A stretch of 64,000 nt of DNA. Source: Aeromicrobium wangtongii (GTDB lineage Bacteria; Actinomycetota; Actinomycetes; Propionibacteriales; Nocardioidaceae). Positions 8,867-18,831 of the stretch are shown one piece after another. Position numbers and translations under genes: made by a program. Positions within the stretch are counted from its first letter, which is position 1. Every line of letters starts with the position of its first letter. The stretch covers positions 1,054,001 through 1,118,000 of the forward strand of contig NZ_CP102173.1 in assembly GCF_024584515.1 (NCBI RefSeq), in the 5' to 3' direction. The notes beneath the pieces were generated by a model. The model saw only the letters and a program-made list of their open reading frames with translations. It was not told the origin of the DNA and did not search any database.

Positions 8867-9762
8867 GCGTTGACAGCGAACAGCCGGAGACCGGCTCCGG
8901 CGCGTCCCACGGCCTGTCGAGCGCCGCGCTCCCCCCGGTGGGCACCGCGATCCTCGAGGTGCGCGACATCGGCAAGCACTACGGCAACATCATCGCGCTG
9001 AGCGAGATCACGACCTCCGTGCGCGCCGGCGAGGTCACCTGCGTGCTCGGCGACAACGGCGCCGGCAAGTCGACCTTCATCAAGATCCTCGCGGGCGCCC
9101 ACCAGCACAGCGACGGCGAGCTGATCATCGACGGCGTGGCGACCACATTGGGCAGCCCTCGCGAGGCGCTCGAGCTCGGGATCGCGACGGTCTACCAGGA
9201 CCTCTCAGTCGTCCCGCTCATGCCGGTGTGGCGCAACTTCTTCCTCGGCTGCGAGCTCACCAAGGGTGTGGGACCGTTCCGCAAGCTCGACGTCGAGCAG
9301 ATGAAGCTGATCACCAAGAGTGAGCTCGCCGCGATGGGCATCGACCTGCGTGACGTCGACCAGCCAATCGGCACGCTGTCGGGCGGTGAGCGGCAGTGCG
9401 TCGCGATCGCCCGCGCGGTCTACTTCGGCGCGCGGGTGCTGATCCTGGACGAGCCCACGGCGGCGCTCGGCGTCAAGCAGTCCGGTGTCGTGCTGAAGTA
9501 CGTCGCCAAGGCCCGCGACCGCGGCCTCGGCGTCGTCTTCATCACCCACAACCCGCACCACGCCTACCCGGTCGGCGACCGCTTCATGCTGCTTCGCCGT
9601 GGCAAGAGCATGGGTGACTTCCCGAAGCAGGAGATGACCCTCGAGGAGCTGACCGCGATGATGGCCGGTGGCGCCGAGCTGGAGTCCCTCGCCCACGAGC
9701 TGGAGAAGACGATGGGGCCCGACTCCGAGATCGCGAAGACCATCAAGGCCGATTCGCCGTGA
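8863..9762 (+). CDS. Sugar ABC transporter ATP-binding protein, single-NBD (FrcA-like)
   Basis: 299 residues with one complete nucleotide-binding domain: Walker A GDNGAGKS (about 64-71), Q-loop in VYQDLS, signature LSGGERQ (about 170-176), Walker B VLILDEP and a switch His in FITHN. Most CUT2 importers use a double-NBD ATPase of about 500 residues (RbsA, XylG); this one is a single-domain FrcA-type subunit, so it should act as a homodimer. The first 27 residues are a low-complexity extension before the ABC fold. It overlaps the permease and the following dehydrogenase by 4 nt each. Confidence 0.88.
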   Translation: MSVDSEQPETGSGASHGLSSAALPPVGTAILEVRDIGKHYGNIIALSEITTSVRAGEVTCVLGDNGAGKSTFIKILAGAHQHSDGELIIDGVATTLGSPREALELGIATVYQDLSVVPLMPVWRNFFLGCELTKGVGPFRKLDVEQMKLITKSELAAMGIDLRDVDQPIGTLSGGERQCVAIARAVYFGARVLILDEPTAALGVKQSGVVLKYVAKARDRGLGVVFITHNPHHAYPVGDRFMLLRRGKSMGDFPKQEMTLEELTAMMAGGAELESLAHELEKTMGPDSEIAKTIKADSP

Positions 9763-10910
9763 CCCAACCCGTTCGGGTCGGCATCGTCGGCTTCGGCTGG
9801 ATGGGGCAGGTGCATGCGCGTGCCCTGTCCCGCTTGCTCCAGCACTATCCCGAGTCCCCGCTCGTGCCCCGGCTCGTGGCGGTGGCCGACAACGCCCCCG
9901 ACCACCGCACCCAGCGGGCAGCCGCGGCCTACGGCTTCGAGCGCCAGCTGACGGACTGGCGCGAGCTGGTGACCGACGACGAGATCGATCTCGTGTGCGT
10001 GACCGGGCCGAACTTCATCCATCGTGACGTCGCCGTCGCGGCCGCGGGGGCCGGCAAGCACCTGTGGGTCGAGAAGCCCGCAGGACGCAACGCCGCCGAG
10101 ACCGCCGAGATCCTCGCCGCGGTGGAGGCGGCCGGCGTCCAGGCCGCCACGGGCTTCAACTACCGCAACGTGCCGGCCGTCGACCGCGCCCGCGAGATCA
10201 TCGCGTCGGGACGCATCGGCGACGTCGAGCACAGCATCGTGCGGTTCCTGGCCGACTACTCGGCCGATCCCGACGCAGCCCTGTCGTGGCGGTTTCGCAG
10301 CGAGTTCTCCGGATCGGGGGTGCTCGGTGACCTGGTCAGCCACGCGGCCGATCTGGTCCAGCACGTCATCGCCGACTTCGACGAGCTCGTGGTCGACCGG
10401 GCCACGTTCATCCCGCAGCGGCGTGCGGCGATCCCCGGCGCGATGCACTACGAGAAGGGCGCCGGTGACCTCGGCGACGTCGAGAACGAGGACTACGTCA
10501 ACGCGCTCTACCGGCTCAAGGACGGCTCGCGGGGCATCCTGGAGTCCAGCCGCACCGCCGTGGGCGAGCAGAACACCTACGGATTCGAGGTGCACGGCAC
10601 CAAGGGCGCCCTCGCGTGGGACTTCCGCCGCATGAACGAGCTGCGCGTCTGCGCCGGTCAGGACTACCTGAACGGCTTCTACGCCACGGAGTACGCCGGA
10701 CCGGGCGACGGCGAGCTCAGCTTCTTCCAGCCCGGCACCAACAACCCCATCGGGTTCGACGACCTCAAGGTCATCGAGGCGCGCCGTCTGGTCGAGTCGA
10801 TCGCGACCGGCAAGCCGGTCGGCGCCACGATCCACGACGCGCTGGCCGCCGCCAAGATCCTGGACGCCATGGTGCTGTCCTCCGACGAGCGAAAGTGGGT
10901 CACCCTGTGA
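9759..10910 (+). CDS. Gfo/Idh/MocA-family oxidoreductase, probable inositol-type dehydrogenase
   Basis: 383 residues. The Rossmann motif [16 protein letters not shown] (about 8-23) and the [11 protein letters not shown] segment with its conserved Lys are those of NAD(P)-dependent Gfo/Idh/MocA enzymes. A second catalytic region near the HAADLVQHV helix is present. It is longer than the iolG product that follows and only distantly similar, so it likely oxidises a different stereoisomer or derivative, for example scyllo-inositol. This is inferred from context. The GTG start overlaps the ATPase stop and the gene overlaps the next by 4 nt. Confidence 0.78.
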   Translation: MTQPVRVGIVGFGWMGQVHARALSRLLQHYPESPLVPRLVAVADNAPDHRTQRAAAAYGFERQLTDWRELVTDDEIDLVCVTGPNFIHRDVAVAAAGAGKHLWVEKPAGRNAAETAEILAAVEAAGVQAATGFNYRNVPAVDRAREIIASGRIGDVEHSIVRFLADYSADPDAALSWRFRSEFSGSGVLGDLVSHAADLVQHVIADFDELVVDRATFIPQRRAAIPGAMHYEKGAGDLGDVENEDYVNALYRLKDGSRGILESSRTAVGEQNTYGFEVHGTKGALAWDFRRMNELRVCAGQDYLNGFYATEYAGPGDGELSFFQPGTNNPIGFDDLKVIEARRLVESIATGKPVGATIHDALAAAKILDAMVLSSDERKWVTL

Positions 10911-11902
10911 ACCAGCGACTGAGAGTCGGCGTCGTCGGCGCCGGAGCGATGGGCGCCTCCCATGTCGGGACGCTCGCGGCCGGTGTCCCGGCCGCCCAGG
11001 TCACGCGCGTGTTCGACCTGGACACCGCGCGGGCCAAGGACGTGGCGAGCGCGGCGGGCGGCGAGGCAGCAGAATCCGCCGACGCCCTGATCGCCGACCC
11101 CGAGGTCGATGCGATCGTCATCGCGTCACCGGACTTCACACATGCCGATCTCGCGATCGCGGCCATCGAAGCCGGCAAGCACGTCATGTGCGAGAAGCCG
11201 CTCGCCGTCACGGCCGACGACGCCCGACGTGTCGTCGACGCCGAGGTGGCGGCCGGCCGGCGCTTCGTCCAGGTCGGCTTCAACCGCCGGTTCGATCCGG
11301 GCTTCCAGGATCTCAAGTCATCGATCATCGACGGATCGTTGGGCGAGGTGCGGGTCCTGCACGGCATCCACCGCAATGCGTCGAACGCGACCAGCACCGA
11401 CGATGCCGGGCTCGTGACGGGATCGATGATCCACGAGTTCGACACCTTCCGCTGGCTGCTCGACGGCGAGATCATCGGCATCCGGGTGGAGTCGCCGGTC
11501 ACCGAGGGTTTCCGCGATCCGCAGGTCGCCACGCTGTGGACCGACGGAGGGCAGATGATCACGGCCGAGGTATTCGTCAACGCTGGCTACGGCTACGACG
11601 TCCGGGTCGAGGTCGTCGGCACGGGCGGATCGGCGTCCCTCGAGCCCCGCACGCCGGTCATTCGCCGGATCTCGGGCCAGGGCGGCAGCGCCATCGGCAG
11701 CGACTTCGTGGCGCACTTTATCGAGTCGTACCGGCTCGAGCTGGCCGCGTGGGCGGACGCCGCCCTGCGTGGCGACGTCGTCGGCGCGAGCGCGTGGGAC
11801 GGCTATGTGGCCAACCTGGTCGCCGGCGCCGGTGTGGCCGCGCTGGGCTCGGGCGCCCGGGAGACCGTCGACGTGCCGGAGCGTCCGGAGCTGTACGGGT
11901 GA
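10907..11902 (+). CDS. iolG: Inositol 2-dehydrogenase (Gfo/Idh/MocA family)
   Basis: 331 residues, the usual IolG length. N-terminal Rossmann motif VGVVGAGAMGASHV (about 7-20), the catalytic-lysine segment CEKPLAVTADDA (about 93-104), the VGFNRRFDPGF loop (about 123-133) and the SMIHEFDTFRWL helix containing the catalytic His/Asp pair are all present. It would oxidise myo-inositol to scyllo-inosose, the first step of the pathway. The GTG start is embedded in the stop of the preceding gene; the spacing and overlap pattern matches the rest of the operon. Confidence 0.85.
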   Translation: MNQRLRVGVVGAGAMGASHVGTLAAGVPAAQVTRVFDLDTARAKDVASAAGGEAAESADALIADPEVDAIVIASPDFTHADLAIAAIEAGKHVMCEKPLAVTADDARRVVDAEVAAGRRFVQVGFNRRFDPGFQDLKSSIIDGSLGEVRVLHGIHRNASNATSTDDAGLVTGSMIHEFDTFRWLLDGEIIGIRVESPVTEGFRDPQVATLWTDGGQMITAEVFVNAGYGYDVRVEVVGTGGSASLEPRTPVIRRISGQGGSAIGSDFVAHFIESYRLELAAWADAALRGDVVGASAWDGYVANLVAGAGVAALGSGARETVDVPERPELYG

Positions 11903-12687
11903 GCTTCCAGCTGGCCGTCTGCTCCGAGATGGTCTTCACGGACCTGCCGCACCTCGAGCGCGTGGAGCGCATCCACGCGGCCGGGTTCGCGGCGGAGATC
12001 TGGGACTGGACGACCAAGGACGCCCCCGCGCTCGTCGCGACCGGGGCGGACTTCACGTCGATGACCGGATACGTCACGGGTGACCTGATCACGAGCGAGG
12101 GCGCCGACGACCTGCTCCGCACGGCCGAGCGGTCGATCGCCTTCGCACAGGCGATCGGGTGCCCGTCGCTGAACCTGCACGGCACGGGCCTCGGCGAAGG
12201 TGGTCTTCCTGTTCGCCCCGTCGAGGTGGTGACCGGTGACATGTGGCTGGCAGCCGGACGGACACTGTCGCGCATCGCCGAGCTGGGGGAGACCCACGGC
12301 GTGACGTTCGTGCTGGAGAACCTCAACACCGAGGTCGACCACCCCGGGACGCCGTTCGCGAGGGCCGCTGACACCGTGGCGCTGGTCGCAGCGGTCGACA
12401 GCCCGCACCTCAAGCTGAACCTGGATCTGTACCACGCTCAGATCGGCGAGGGGAATCTCGTCCAGCTCCTCCAGCGCGCCGCGCCGCACCTCGGCGAGGT
12501 GCAGGTCGCGGACGTCCCGGGACGCTGTGAGCCGGGCACCGGCGAGGTGCGCTGGCCGTTCGTGGCACGCGCGCTGGCCGATGCCGGCTACGAGGGCGTC
12601 GTCGCGATGGAGGCCTTCGCGATCGACCCGTCGGTCGAGGGCAGCGACCGGGCCCTCGAGGCCTTCCGCGAGGCCTTCACCGTCTGA
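11899..12687 (+). CDS. Hydroxypyruvate-isomerase-like TIM-barrel protein
   Basis: 262 residues, sugar-phosphate isomerase/epimerase TIM barrel of the hydroxypyruvate isomerase (Hyi) type. Candidate metal-binding residues lie in FVLENLNT, LNLDLYHAQ, VQVADVPGR and VVAMEAF, the four usual positions. In inositol clusters such proteins are often called IolI or IolH and may interconvert inosose isomers. No experimental reaction can be inferred. The GTG start overlaps iolG by 4 nt. A 40-bp gap with an AGGAGAG Shine-Dalgarno separates it from the dioxygenase gene. Confidence 0.72.
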   Translation: MSFQLAVCSEMVFTDLPHLERVERIHAAGFAAEIWDWTTKDAPALVATGADFTSMTGYVTGDLITSEGADDLLRTAERSIAFAQAIGCPSLNLHGTGLGEGGLPVRPVEVVTGDMWLAAGRTLSRIAELGETHGVTFVLENLNTEVDHPGTPFARAADTVALVAAVDSPHLKLNLDLYHAQIGEGNLVQLLQRAAPHLGEVQVADVPGRCEPGTGEVRWPFVARALADAGYEGVVAMEAFAIDPSVEGSDRALEAFREAFTV

Positions 12688-12727
12688 CCACCCGGCGTCG
12701 ATCCGCCCGGACCCGAGGAGAGAACGC

Positions 12728-13921
12728 ATGAAAGACACGATCCATGGCTTCCCTGCCCGGCCGCTGCGGCTGAGCGAGGCCGACTGCAGCGTCGACGAGT
12801 TCGCGGACGTCCTGGCCAGCACGACCGACCTTGCCGACTACCCGCATGCGGAGGGGGTCGAGCAAGGCGTCCTCGTGTTCGAGGCCGCAACGCTGCGGGC
12901 CGCCGCCGCGACGCCTGACGGAGCGATCGAGGTCGAGGGCGAGCTCGCCCGGGCGCTGAGCGACGGGCCCGGCATCGTCGTGCTCAAGGGCGCCTTCACC
13001 GATCACGACGTCGTCGACCGCGTCACGGCCGTGTTCGACGCGATCATCGAGGACGAGCGCCGCGCCGGCACCACGCCCGGCGACCACTTCGCGAAGCCCG
13101 GCGCCAACAGTCGTGTGTGGAATGCGCTCGAGAAGCTCGCGCTGCGCGACCCTGCCGCGTTCGCCGACTACTACGGCAACGACGTGATCGCGATGATCTC
13201 GCGCGCCTGGCTCGGGCCCGGCTACCAGGTGACGTCACAGGTCAACGTGGTCAGGCCCGGCGGGGTCGCCCAGGACCCGCACCGCGACTACCACCTCGGC
13301 TTCCTCGCGAACGACGTCGTCGAGCAGTACCCCGCGCACGTACACCTGCTGTCGCCCGTCCTGACGCTCCAGGGGGCCGTCGCGCACTCCGACATGCCGG
13401 TCGAGAGCGGCCCCACGATGTACCTGCCGCACTCGCACAAGTACGTCCCGGGCTACCTCGCCTGGCGCCTGCCGGAGTTCCGCGAGCACTTCGCCGAGCA
13501 CCACGTACAGCTGCCCTTGGCCAAGGGCGATGCCGCGTTCTTCAACCCCGCCCTGTTCCACGGCGCCGGCAACAACGTGTCGTCCGACATCCAGCGCATG
13601 GCGAACCTCCTGCAGGTCTCGTCCGGCTTCGGCCGGGCCATGGAGGCGGTCGACCGTGGCCGGATGTCCAAGGCCGTCTACCCCGTCCTGGTCGCCCGCA
13701 AGGAGTCCGGAGTGGATGCCGCGACGCTCGGGCACGCCATCGCCGCCACCGCGGAGGGCTACCCGTTCCCCACCAACCTCGACCGTGACCAGCCCATCGG
13801 CGGTCTGACCCCGCTGTCGCAGGCCGATGTGCTGCACGAGGCGCTGGCCGGCGGGTGGACGTCCGAACGTCTCGACGCCGCGATCGACGCGTACACGGAG
13901 CGGCGCCGGACCGATGGCTGA
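12728..13921 (+). CDS. PhyH-type Fe(II)/2-oxoglutarate dioxygenase
   Basis: 397 residues, phytanoyl-CoA dioxygenase superfamily. The Fe-binding facial triad is visible: His185 and Asp187 in DPHRDYH, and His278 in LFHGAGNN. Arg290 in DIQRMANLL is the likely 2-oxoglutarate ligand. It is placed at the end of the inositol operon, after a 40-bp gap and before an overlapping SDR gene. This is not a standard member of the myo-inositol pathway. It could hydroxylate or oxidatively demethylate an inositol derivative; that is a hypothesis. The paired SDR might oxidise the product. Confidence 0.82.
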   Translation: MKDTIHGFPARPLRLSEADCSVDEFADVLASTTDLADYPHAEGVEQGVLVFEAATLRAAAATPDGAIEVEGELARALSDGPGIVVLKGAFTDHDVVDRVTAVFDAIIEDERRAGTTPGDHFAKPGANSRVWNALEKLALRDPAAFADYYGNDVIAMISRAWLGPGYQVTSQVNVVRPGGVAQDPHRDYHLGFLANDVVEQYPAHVHLLSPVLTLQGAVAHSDMPVESGPTMYLPHSHKYVPGYLAWRLPEFREHFAEHHVQLPLAKGDAAFFNPALFHGAGNNVSSDIQRMANLLQVSSGFGRAMEAVDRGRMSKAVYPVLVARKESGVDAATLGHAIAATAEGYPFPTNLDRDQPIGGLTPLSQADVLHEALAGGWTSERLDAAIDAYTERRRTDG

Positions 13922-14687
13922 GCCGCTCCTGGCCGACAAGGTCATCCTGGTCAGCGGAGGCACCCAGGGCGTCGGCGGCGGCATCGCCCGCGCGGCTGTC
14001 GCCGAGGGGGCGTCCGTCGTCGTCTCGGGCCGCCGCCGCGGCGTCGGCGAGGCTTTCGCCGACAGCCTCGGCGGCGATGCGATGTTCGTGGCGTGCGATG
14101 TCGCCGACGTCGAGCAGGCCCGTGCCGCCGTCGCCGCGACGATCCAGCGGCACGGACGCATCGACGGTCTGGTCAACGCCGCCGGGCTCACGAGCCGCGG
14201 ATCCCTCCTGGACACGACGCCCGAGCTGTTCGACGCCCACGTCGCGGTCAACCTGCGCGGACCGTTCTTCCTGATGCAGGCCGCGGTCGCCGACATGGTG
14301 CGGCGGGGTGCGCCGGGCACCGTCGTCAACGTCATCACGATGTCGGCGCACGGCGGGCAGCCCCCCCTGGCGCCGTACTCCGCGACGAAGGCCGGGCTCG
14401 CGGGGCTGACCCGCAACGCCGCGCACGCCCACCGCTGGGACCGGGTGCGGATCAACGGCATCAACATCGGCTGGACCCAGACCGAGGGGGAGGACGCCGT
14501 GCAGCGCGAGTTCCACGACGCCGACGACTCGTGGCTCGAGCGGGCGAATGCGTCCCAGCCGATGGGCCGGCTCGGCCAGGTCGACGACATGGCAGCGTTG
14601 GCCGTCCTGCTGCTGTCCGACCGCAGCGGTGTCGTGACGGGCTCGATCATCGACTGGGACCAGAACGTCGTCGGAGCCTCCGACTGA
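13914..14687 (+). CDS. Short-chain dehydrogenase/reductase
   Basis: 257 residues, classical SDR. Cofactor motif TQGVGGGIA (about 18-26), NAAG (about 89-92), catalytic Ser in ITMSAHGG and the YSATK catalytic Tyr/Lys pair (about 156-160) are intact. It ends with the usual GSIIDWDQN substrate-loop region. It overlaps the dioxygenase by 8 nt, so the two are probably co-translated and act on the same substrate series. It is the last gene of the operon; 94 bp follow before clpP1. Confidence 0.85.
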   Translation: MAEPLLADKVILVSGGTQGVGGGIARAAVAEGASVVVSGRRRGVGEAFADSLGGDAMFVACDVADVEQARAAVAATIQRHGRIDGLVNAAGLTSRGSLLDTTPELFDAHVAVNLRGPFFLMQAAVADMVRRGAPGTVVNVITMSAHGGQPPLAPYSATKAGLAGLTRNAAHAHRWDRVRINGINIGWTQTEGEDAVQREFHDADDSWLERANASQPMGRLGQVDDMAALAVLLLSDRSGVVTGSIIDWDQNVVGASD

Positions 14688-14769
14688 GCCCGGGCGGGCA
14701 TCGACGGCCGGACCGTCACGCTGTCAGCGAACAGCCGTGTCTTCGCGTGTGTTCGTCGGGCCCGCCGTC

Positions 14770-14775
14770 TAGGTT
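14770..14775 (+). promoter_or_regulatory. -10 hexamer (leaderless) of clpP1
   Basis: TAGGTT ends 6 nt before GTG 14782. There is no Shine-Dalgarno in the intervening GGGGAC beyond the G-run. Confidence 0.55.
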
Positions 14776-14781
14776 GGGGAC

Positions 14782-15396
14782 GTGAACACATCTGACAGCT
14801 CCAGCCCACTGTCGCCGAGGATGGCCGGCGAGGCCGGCCCCTCGGATCTCGACGGACACATCTACCAGCGCCTGCTCAAGGAGCGCATCGTGTTCCTCGG
14901 CTCCGAGGTGCGCGACTCCAACTCCAATGCGATCTGCGCCCAGATGCTCCTGCTCAACGCAGAGGATCCGCAGGCCGACATCTACCTGTACATCAACTCG
15001 CCGGGTGGCTCGGTCGACTCCGGCATGGCCATCTACGACACGATGCAGTTCATCTCCAACGACGTCGCGACGTTCGGCATGGGCCTGGCCGCGTCGATGG
15101 GCCAGTTCCTGCTGGCAGCCGGCACCGCGGGCAAGCGGTACGCCCTGCCCCACGCGCGCATCATGATGCACCAGCCCTCCGGCGGCATCGGCGGCTCCGC
15201 CTCGGACATCAAGATCCAGGCCGAGCAGAGCGTGCTGCTCAAGAAGCAGCTCAACCAGCTGCAGTCGCTGCACAGCGGCCAGTCCATCGAGCAGATCGAG
15301 CTCGACTCCGACCGTGACCGCTGGTTCACGCCGGAGCAGGCCAAGGAGTACGGCCTGATCGACCACGTCGTCGCGAGCGCAGGAGACATCTCATGA
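14782..15396 (+). CDS. clpP1: ATP-dependent Clp protease proteolytic subunit 1
   Basis: 204 residues, peptidase family S14. The catalytic triad is Ser105 (GLAASMGQ), His130 (MMHQPSGG) and Asp179 (DSDRDRW), with the usual Ser-His and His-Asp spacing. It assembles with ClpP2 into the mixed tetradecamer found in actinobacteria and degrades substrates fed by ClpX or ClpC1. About 25 N-terminal residues precede the conserved core and probably form a propeptide. It overlaps clpP2 by 4 nt (ATGA). Confidence 0.95.
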   Translation: MNTSDSSSPLSPRMAGEAGPSDLDGHIYQRLLKERIVFLGSEVRDSNSNAICAQMLLLNAEDPQADIYLYINSPGGSVDSGMAIYDTMQFISNDVATFGMGLAASMGQFLLAAGTAGKRYALPHARIMMHQPSGGIGGSASDIKIQAEQSVLLKKQLNQLQSLHSGQSIEQIELDSDRDRWFTPEQAKEYGLIDHVVASAGDIS

Positions 15397-15995
15397 GCTA
15401 CTACATCCCGCAGTGGGAAGAGCGCACGTCGTACGGCTTCCGTCGCATCGACCCGTACACGAAGCTGTTCGAGGACCGCATCATCATGCTGGGCACCCCG
15501 ATCAGCGACGATGTCGCCAACGCGGTCATGGCCCAGCTCATGTCGCTGCAGGCGATGGACCCCGACCGGGACATCAGCATCTACATCAACAGCCCCGGTG
15601 GCTCGTTCACCGCGCTGACGGCGATCTACGACACGATCCGCTATATCAAGCCCGATGTGCAGACGCTGTGCCTGGGCCAGGCGGCCTCGGCCGCCGCGAT
15701 CCTGCTGGCCGCCGGCACCCCGGGCAAGCGCCTGGCGCTGCCCAACAGCCGCATCCTGATCCACCAGCCGTACACCGAGGGCACCGGCGGCCAGATCTCC
15801 GACCTGGAGATCCAGGCCAACGAGATCTTCCGCATGCGTGAGCTGATGGAGAAGATGCTCTCCGATGCGACCGGCAAGCCGATCGAGGAGATCAGCAAGG
15901 ACGTCGACCGCGACAAGATCCTGACGGCGCAGCAGGCTGTCGAGTACGGCCTGGTCGACGAGGTCCTGGACACCTTGAAGGTCCCCGCGGTCTGA
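15393..15995 (+). CDS. clpP2: ATP-dependent Clp protease proteolytic subunit 2
   Basis: 200 residues, second S14 subunit. Catalytic Ser99 lies in GQAASAAAI (a variant of the usual GQAASMG), His124 in LIHQPYT and the Asp near 174 in DVDRDK. It has the ClpP2-type aromatic N-terminus rich in Tyr and Trp. Translation is coupled to clpP1. The 141-bp spacer to clpX probably contains a separate clpX promoter; I see a TACGGT hexamer at 16063-16068 but no convincing -35. Confidence 0.95.
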   Translation: MSYYIPQWEERTSYGFRRIDPYTKLFEDRIIMLGTPISDDVANAVMAQLMSLQAMDPDRDISIYINSPGGSFTALTAIYDTIRYIKPDVQTLCLGQAASAAAILLAAGTPGKRLALPNSRILIHQPYTEGTGGQISDLEIQANEIFRMRELMEKMLSDATGKPIEEISKDVDRDKILTAQQAVEYGLVDEVLDTLKVPAV

Positions 15996-16136
15996 CCTCC
16001 GGGTCGCGCAACTCGCACGATGACATCCGGTGCGTGACCGAGACGATGAAGGCTTTCGCCGCTACGGTGGGAACTACGTCTTCTCGGTCACGCTCCGGGC
16101 CCCTTGCACGACACCCGGTAGGAAAGGGAATCCCCC

Positions 16137-17408
<1,272 letters not shown>

Positions 17409-17453
17409 CCATCGGAGCCGGTCTTCTGGGGTCGCGCGAGGGCCACCGGCCGA

Positions 17454-17459
17454 TAGGTT
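17454..17459 (+). promoter_or_regulatory. -10 hexamer (leaderless) of the saccharopine-dehydrogenase-like gene
   Basis: TAGGTT ends 7 nt before ATG 17467. The context TAGGTTGGGG is shared with clpP1. Confidence 0.5.
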
Positions 17460-17466
17460 GGGGGCC

Positions 17467-18618
17467 ATGGCTTCCGTCGACATCGCCCTGCTCGGTGCCA
17501 CCGGTTTCACCGGTGCCCTGACCGCCGACTACCTCTCCACACACCTGCCGGACGGCGCGACATGGGCCGTCGCCGGGCGGAACCAGGCCAAGCTCGAGGC
17601 GGTCGCCGATCACGTCGAGGCCCAGGGTGGAGTCCGACCCGAGATCATCTCGGCCGACACCGGCAATGCCGACTCGATGGCAGCGCTGGCCCGCAGCACG
17701 CGGGTCCTGGTCACCACGGTCGGCCCGTACGTCCAGCTCGGTGAACCGGCCGTCAAGGCCGCCGCCGAGGCCGGCATCGCCTACGTCGACCTGACCGGAG
17801 AGCCGGAGTTCGTCGACCAGATGTGGCTGAAGTACCACGCCGTCGCCGAGCAGACCGGGGCCAAGCTCGTGCACGCCTGCGGCTTCGACTCCATCCCGTA
17901 CGACCTGGGGGTGCTGTTCACGGTCGAGCAGATGCCCGAGGACGTGCCGATCGACGTCAAGGGCTACATCCGGGCCGGGGGCACCGCGTCCGGCGGGACC
18001 TTCCACTCGGCCGTCGGAGCCTTCTCCCGCCTGCGTGAGGCCCGCAAGGCCGCTGCCGAGCGCAAGCGGCTCGAGCCGCGCCCCGAGGGCCGCAGGATCC
18101 GCGGTGGCGGCTCCCTGGGCCGCGGCGCGGCGGGGAAGGGCTGGGCGATGCCGCTGCCGACGATCGACCCGCAGGTCGTCCTGCGATCGGCCCGCTCGCT
18201 GGACCGCTACGGGCCGGAGTTCACCTACTCGCACTTCGCCCAGTTCAAGAAGCTCCCGATGATGGCGGCCACCCTCGCCGGTGGCGCCGTCGTGCTGGCC
18301 GCCGCCCAGCTGGGGCCCACGCGCAGCGCGCTGTTGAAGCTCAAGGCGCAGGGCGATGGTCCGGACGAGGCCAAGCGGGCCTCGTCGTGGTTCAACCTGC
18401 GGCTCATCGCCCAGGGCGGCGGCCGCACCGTCACGACCGAGGTCAGCGGGGGAGACCCCGGGTACACCGAGACGGCCAAGATGCTCAGCGAGTCCGCGCT
18501 GTGCCTGGCCTTCGACGACGTCCCGAAGGTGTCTGGTCAGACGACGACCGCGGTCGCGATGGGGGACGCGCTGATCGAGCGCCTGCAGGCCGCCGGCATC
18601 ACCTTCCGCACCCTCTAG
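17467..18618 (+). CDS. Saccharopine dehydrogenase-like / trans-acting enoyl reductase-like protein
   Basis: 383 residues. An N-terminal NAD(P)-binding motif [16 protein letters not shown] (about 8-23) is followed by AGRNQAKLE and the [11 protein letters not shown] segment of the saccharopine-dehydrogenase-like family, to which mycobacterial trans-acting enoyl reductases belong. The [13 protein letters not shown] segment (about 138-150) is characteristic. A homologue of this kind also neighbours valS in mycobacteria, so position supports orthology. True saccharopine dehydrogenase activity is not implied. Its 3' end faces valS across a repeat cluster that can form a strong hairpin. Confidence 0.8.
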   Translation: MASVDIALLGATGFTGALTADYLSTHLPDGATWAVAGRNQAKLEAVADHVEAQGGVRPEIISADTGNADSMAALARSTRVLVTTVGPYVQLGEPAVKAAAEAGIAYVDLTGEPEFVDQMWLKYHAVAEQTGAKLVHACGFDSIPYDLGVLFTVEQMPEDVPIDVKGYIRAGGTASGGTFHSAVGAFSRLREARKAAAERKRLEPRPEGRRIRGGGSLGRGAAGKGWAMPLPTIDPQVVLRSARSLDRYGPEFTYSHFAQFKKLPMMAATLAGGAVVLAAAQLGPTRSALLKLKAQGDGPDEAKRASSWFNLRLIAQGGGRTVTTEVSGGDPGYTETAKMLSESALCLAFDDVPKVSGQTTTAVAMGDALIERLQAAGITFRTL

Positions 18619-18624
18619 CCCCCG

Positions 18625-18827
18625 CCCCTTGAGCTTGTCGAAAGGGAACGCCCCTTGAGCTTGTCGAAAGGGAACGCCCCTTGAGCTTGTCGAAACGCAT
18701 CGCCCCTTGAGCCTGTCGAAAGGGCCTTTCGACAAGCTCAAGGGGCGGTGAGACGGTTAGGCCCCTTTCGACAGGCTCAAGGCTCAAGGGGCGGTTGCGC
18801 TCAAGGGGCGGTTGCGCTCAAGGGGCG
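18625..18827. repeat. Cluster of TTGAGCYTGTCGAAA short repeats
   Basis: Four minus-oriented copies of CCCCTTGAGCYTGTCGAAA start at 18625, 18651, 18677 and 18703, an exact 26-bp period. Plus-oriented copies follow at 18725-18745 and 18764-18782. Then CTCAAGGGGCGGTTGCG recurs with a 17-bp period at 18783, 18800 and 18817. It fills the gap between the convergent saccharopine-dehydrogenase-like gene and valS. One more copy lies in a coding sequence at 50445-50464. Confidence 0.95.
18703..18745. terminator. Repeat-derived hairpin, probable bidirectional terminator
   Basis: The last minus copy (18703-18724) abuts the first plus copy (18725-18745), giving a nearly perfect inverted repeat with arms of about 20 bp between two convergent genes. 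There is no T-run on either side, so the terminator role is inferred from position and stem strength. Confidence 0.5.
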
Positions 18828-18831
18828 GGGT

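Noticed and set aside
14727..14746. ClgR-type operator upstream of clpP1
   Set aside because: GCGAA and TTCGC are present but in the opposite order from the TTCGC...GCGAA arrangement I expect for ClgR sites, and the spacing is uncertain.
16031..16068. Promoter of clpX (GTGACC...TACGGT)
   Set aside because: The spacer would be about 23 bp, too long for a normal promoter.
18625..18827. CRISPR array
   Set aside because: The 26-bp period has no unique spacers: the units abut with constant 4-6 bp joints, some copies are inverted, and no cas genes are nearby.
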